DNA of 64,000 nt, from the NCBI RefSeq assembly GCF_003944795.1, contig NZ_RWBG01000005.1, forward strand, positions 124,001 to 188,000. Direction: 5' to 3'. The notes below the pieces were generated by a model. It was not told where the DNA came from. It was given only the letters and a program-made list of their open reading frames with translations, and did not search any database. The stretch's first letter is position 1. The number at the start of each line of letters is the position of its first letter. Shown piece after piece: positions 63,460 through 64,000 of this stretch. The position numbers and the translations under genes were made by a program. This DNA is from Mangrovimonas spongiae. GTDB lineage: Bacteria > Bacteroidota > Bacteroidia > Flavobacteriales > Flavobacteriaceae.

Positions 63460-63882
63460 ATGACAACAGAATCAACTACAAAAAAGCCCCCCATTTGGTA
63501 TTGGGTTATAGCCGTTATTGCTCTTATATGGAATGCTATGGGGGTTATGCAATATTTAGGACAAGCTTATAATACCGAAGCTTGGAGAAGCGGTTATACT
63601 GAAGAACAACTTAATATAATTAACAGCATGCCTGCTTGGTACACAGCAGTATTTGCTATTGCTGTTTTTAGTGGTGTTTTAGGATGTTTAGCACTTTTTA
63701 TAAGAAAAATGATTGCTAAATTATTATTCTGGGTATCCTTGTTGGCTGTACTTATCCAAATGGGATATTCGTTTGCCGAAGGCCATTTAGACAATATGGG
63801 AATGACCACAGCTATTGTAGTTTTTGCTGTTTTCTTGGTTTGGTTTTCTCAATACGCTTCAAAAAAACAATGGATTTCCTAA
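63460..63882 (+). CDS. Four-helix membrane protein of unknown function
   Basis: 140 aa. Membrane segments at about 12-30 (IWYWVIAVIALIWNAMGVMQ), 60-82 (AVFAIAVFSGVLGCLALFI), 88-106 and 115-133. Loops are short; AYNTEAWRSGYTEEQLNIIN is external or cytosolic. Homologues are often labelled sugar transporter without evidence. Single gene with a strong terminator. Confidence 0.75.
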   Translation: MTTESTTKKPPIWYWVIAVIALIWNAMGVMQYLGQAYNTEAWRSGYTEEQLNIINSMPAWYTAVFAIAVFSGVLGCLALFIRKMIAKLLFWVSLLAVLIQMGYSFAEGHLDNMGMTTAIVVFAVFLVWFSQYASKKQWIS

Positions 63883-63905
63883 GGAATATTTATACAATGT
63901 AACTG

Positions 63906-63938
63906 AAGGCATTAGACAAGCTCTAATGCCTTTTTTTT
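63906..63938 (+). terminator. Terminator of the four-helix protein gene
   Basis: AAGGCATTAGA, loop, CTAATGCCTT and a T8 tract. The left edge of the convergent hisIE gene (stop at 63923-63925) lies inside it. Confidence 0.85.
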
Positions 63939-64000
63939 AGTATATTAACAACATCGTTGATACTAAATCCTTTGGCTTGTAATAGTATTAAGTAATGAAA
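63923..64000 (-). CDS. hisIE: 3' end of phosphoribosyl-ATP pyrophosphatase (HisE/HisIE), running off the right edge
   Basis: Minus-strand frame open from the window end to a TAG at 63923. The 25 visible residues read FHYLILLQAKGFSIN then DVVNILKKRH. This matches the end of HisE/HisIE, which in other bacteria reads YHLLVLL, a Gly in the middle, and a final LRKRH. Whether the HisI (cyclohydrolase) half is fused cannot be seen. It suggests that the histidine operon lies beyond the right edge, transcribed toward this window. Confidence 0.7.
   Translation of the reverse strand, partial: FHYLILLQAKGFSINDVVNILKKRH

Noticed and set aside
1-64000. tRNA, rRNA, CRISPR, insertion sequences, prophage
   Set aside because: No cloverleaf, spaced repeats, transposase or integrase was seen on either strand.

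Overview
The window is chromosomal DNA from a marine-type member of the Flavobacteriaceae (Bacteroidota). This is inferred from the very low GC content, from -7 motifs of the TAnnTTTG type with no clear Shine-Dalgarno sequences, and from lineage-typical proteins: a GH3/serine-hydrolase fusion, a fused E1 alpha/beta 2-oxoacid dehydrogenase, BshA, menaquinone enzymes, DUF2490 and a short CAL67264-type membrane protein. It looks like ordinary core genome. I see no prophage, transposase, CRISPR array, tRNA or rRNA.

Layout. 1-2.1 kb: a 5'-truncated repeat protein (lipocalin-like units plus MORN) and a secreted protein whose start may be frameshifted. 2.5-8.8 kb: OmpA lipoprotein, SF2 helicase, secreted proteins, two micro-ORFs, a 3D-domain lipoprotein and E1 alpha/beta. 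8.9-12.9 kb: a tight five-gene operon (2OG-Fe oxygenase, SUI1, DUF1835, nucleoside phosphorylase, cytosolic Thi5/Ca3427-like protein). 13-16.6 kb: ung and a YfcC transporter flanked by two paralogous mini membrane proteins, then a lipoprotein hydrolase. 16.7-26.8 kb: MutS2, DCC protein, DAACS symporter, aroC, LpxH-like phosphatase, FAD/Fe-S dehydrogenase, beta-barrel. 26.9-39.4 kb: bshA, GH3 fusion, TerC, parC-orf-parE, ettA. 39.5-44.7 kb: an Rrf2-RIC nitrosative-stress pair with a palindromic operator, a MarR-controlled quinone/electrophile operon ending in pirin, and an acyl-CoA carboxylase preceded by a structured RNA-like element. 44.7-49.9 kb: DoxX, menE-CPBP-menC, DUF2490, sterol desaturase. 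50-54.5 kb: a phosphorelay (TPR hybrid kinase, response regulator, Hpt) divergent from a LytTR regulator. 54.5-58.5 kb: SDR, YceI and a membrane-bound OmpR-type regulator, then a universal stress protein. 58.5-64 kb: UPF0173, menA-menB, CvfB-like, TruA-like, and the 3' end of hisIE running off the right edge.

Functional links. MenB, MenC, MenE and MenA cover the lower menaquinone pathway. BshA (bacillithiol), RIC/Rrf2, the MarR-pirin operon and the USP form a stress-response theme.

The most interesting non-coding signals are: two copies of one structured element (21119-21174 and 42919-42994); an 11-bp-phased direct-repeat array between YceI and the reversed-topology membrane regulator (56608-56644); a tandem TTATCC repeat upstream of the LytTR gene; CCTAGG-core repeats upstream of the MarR operon; and a perfect GGATAAATTTATCC palindrome before ric. 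I did not find a clearly new multi-gene defence or mobile system.
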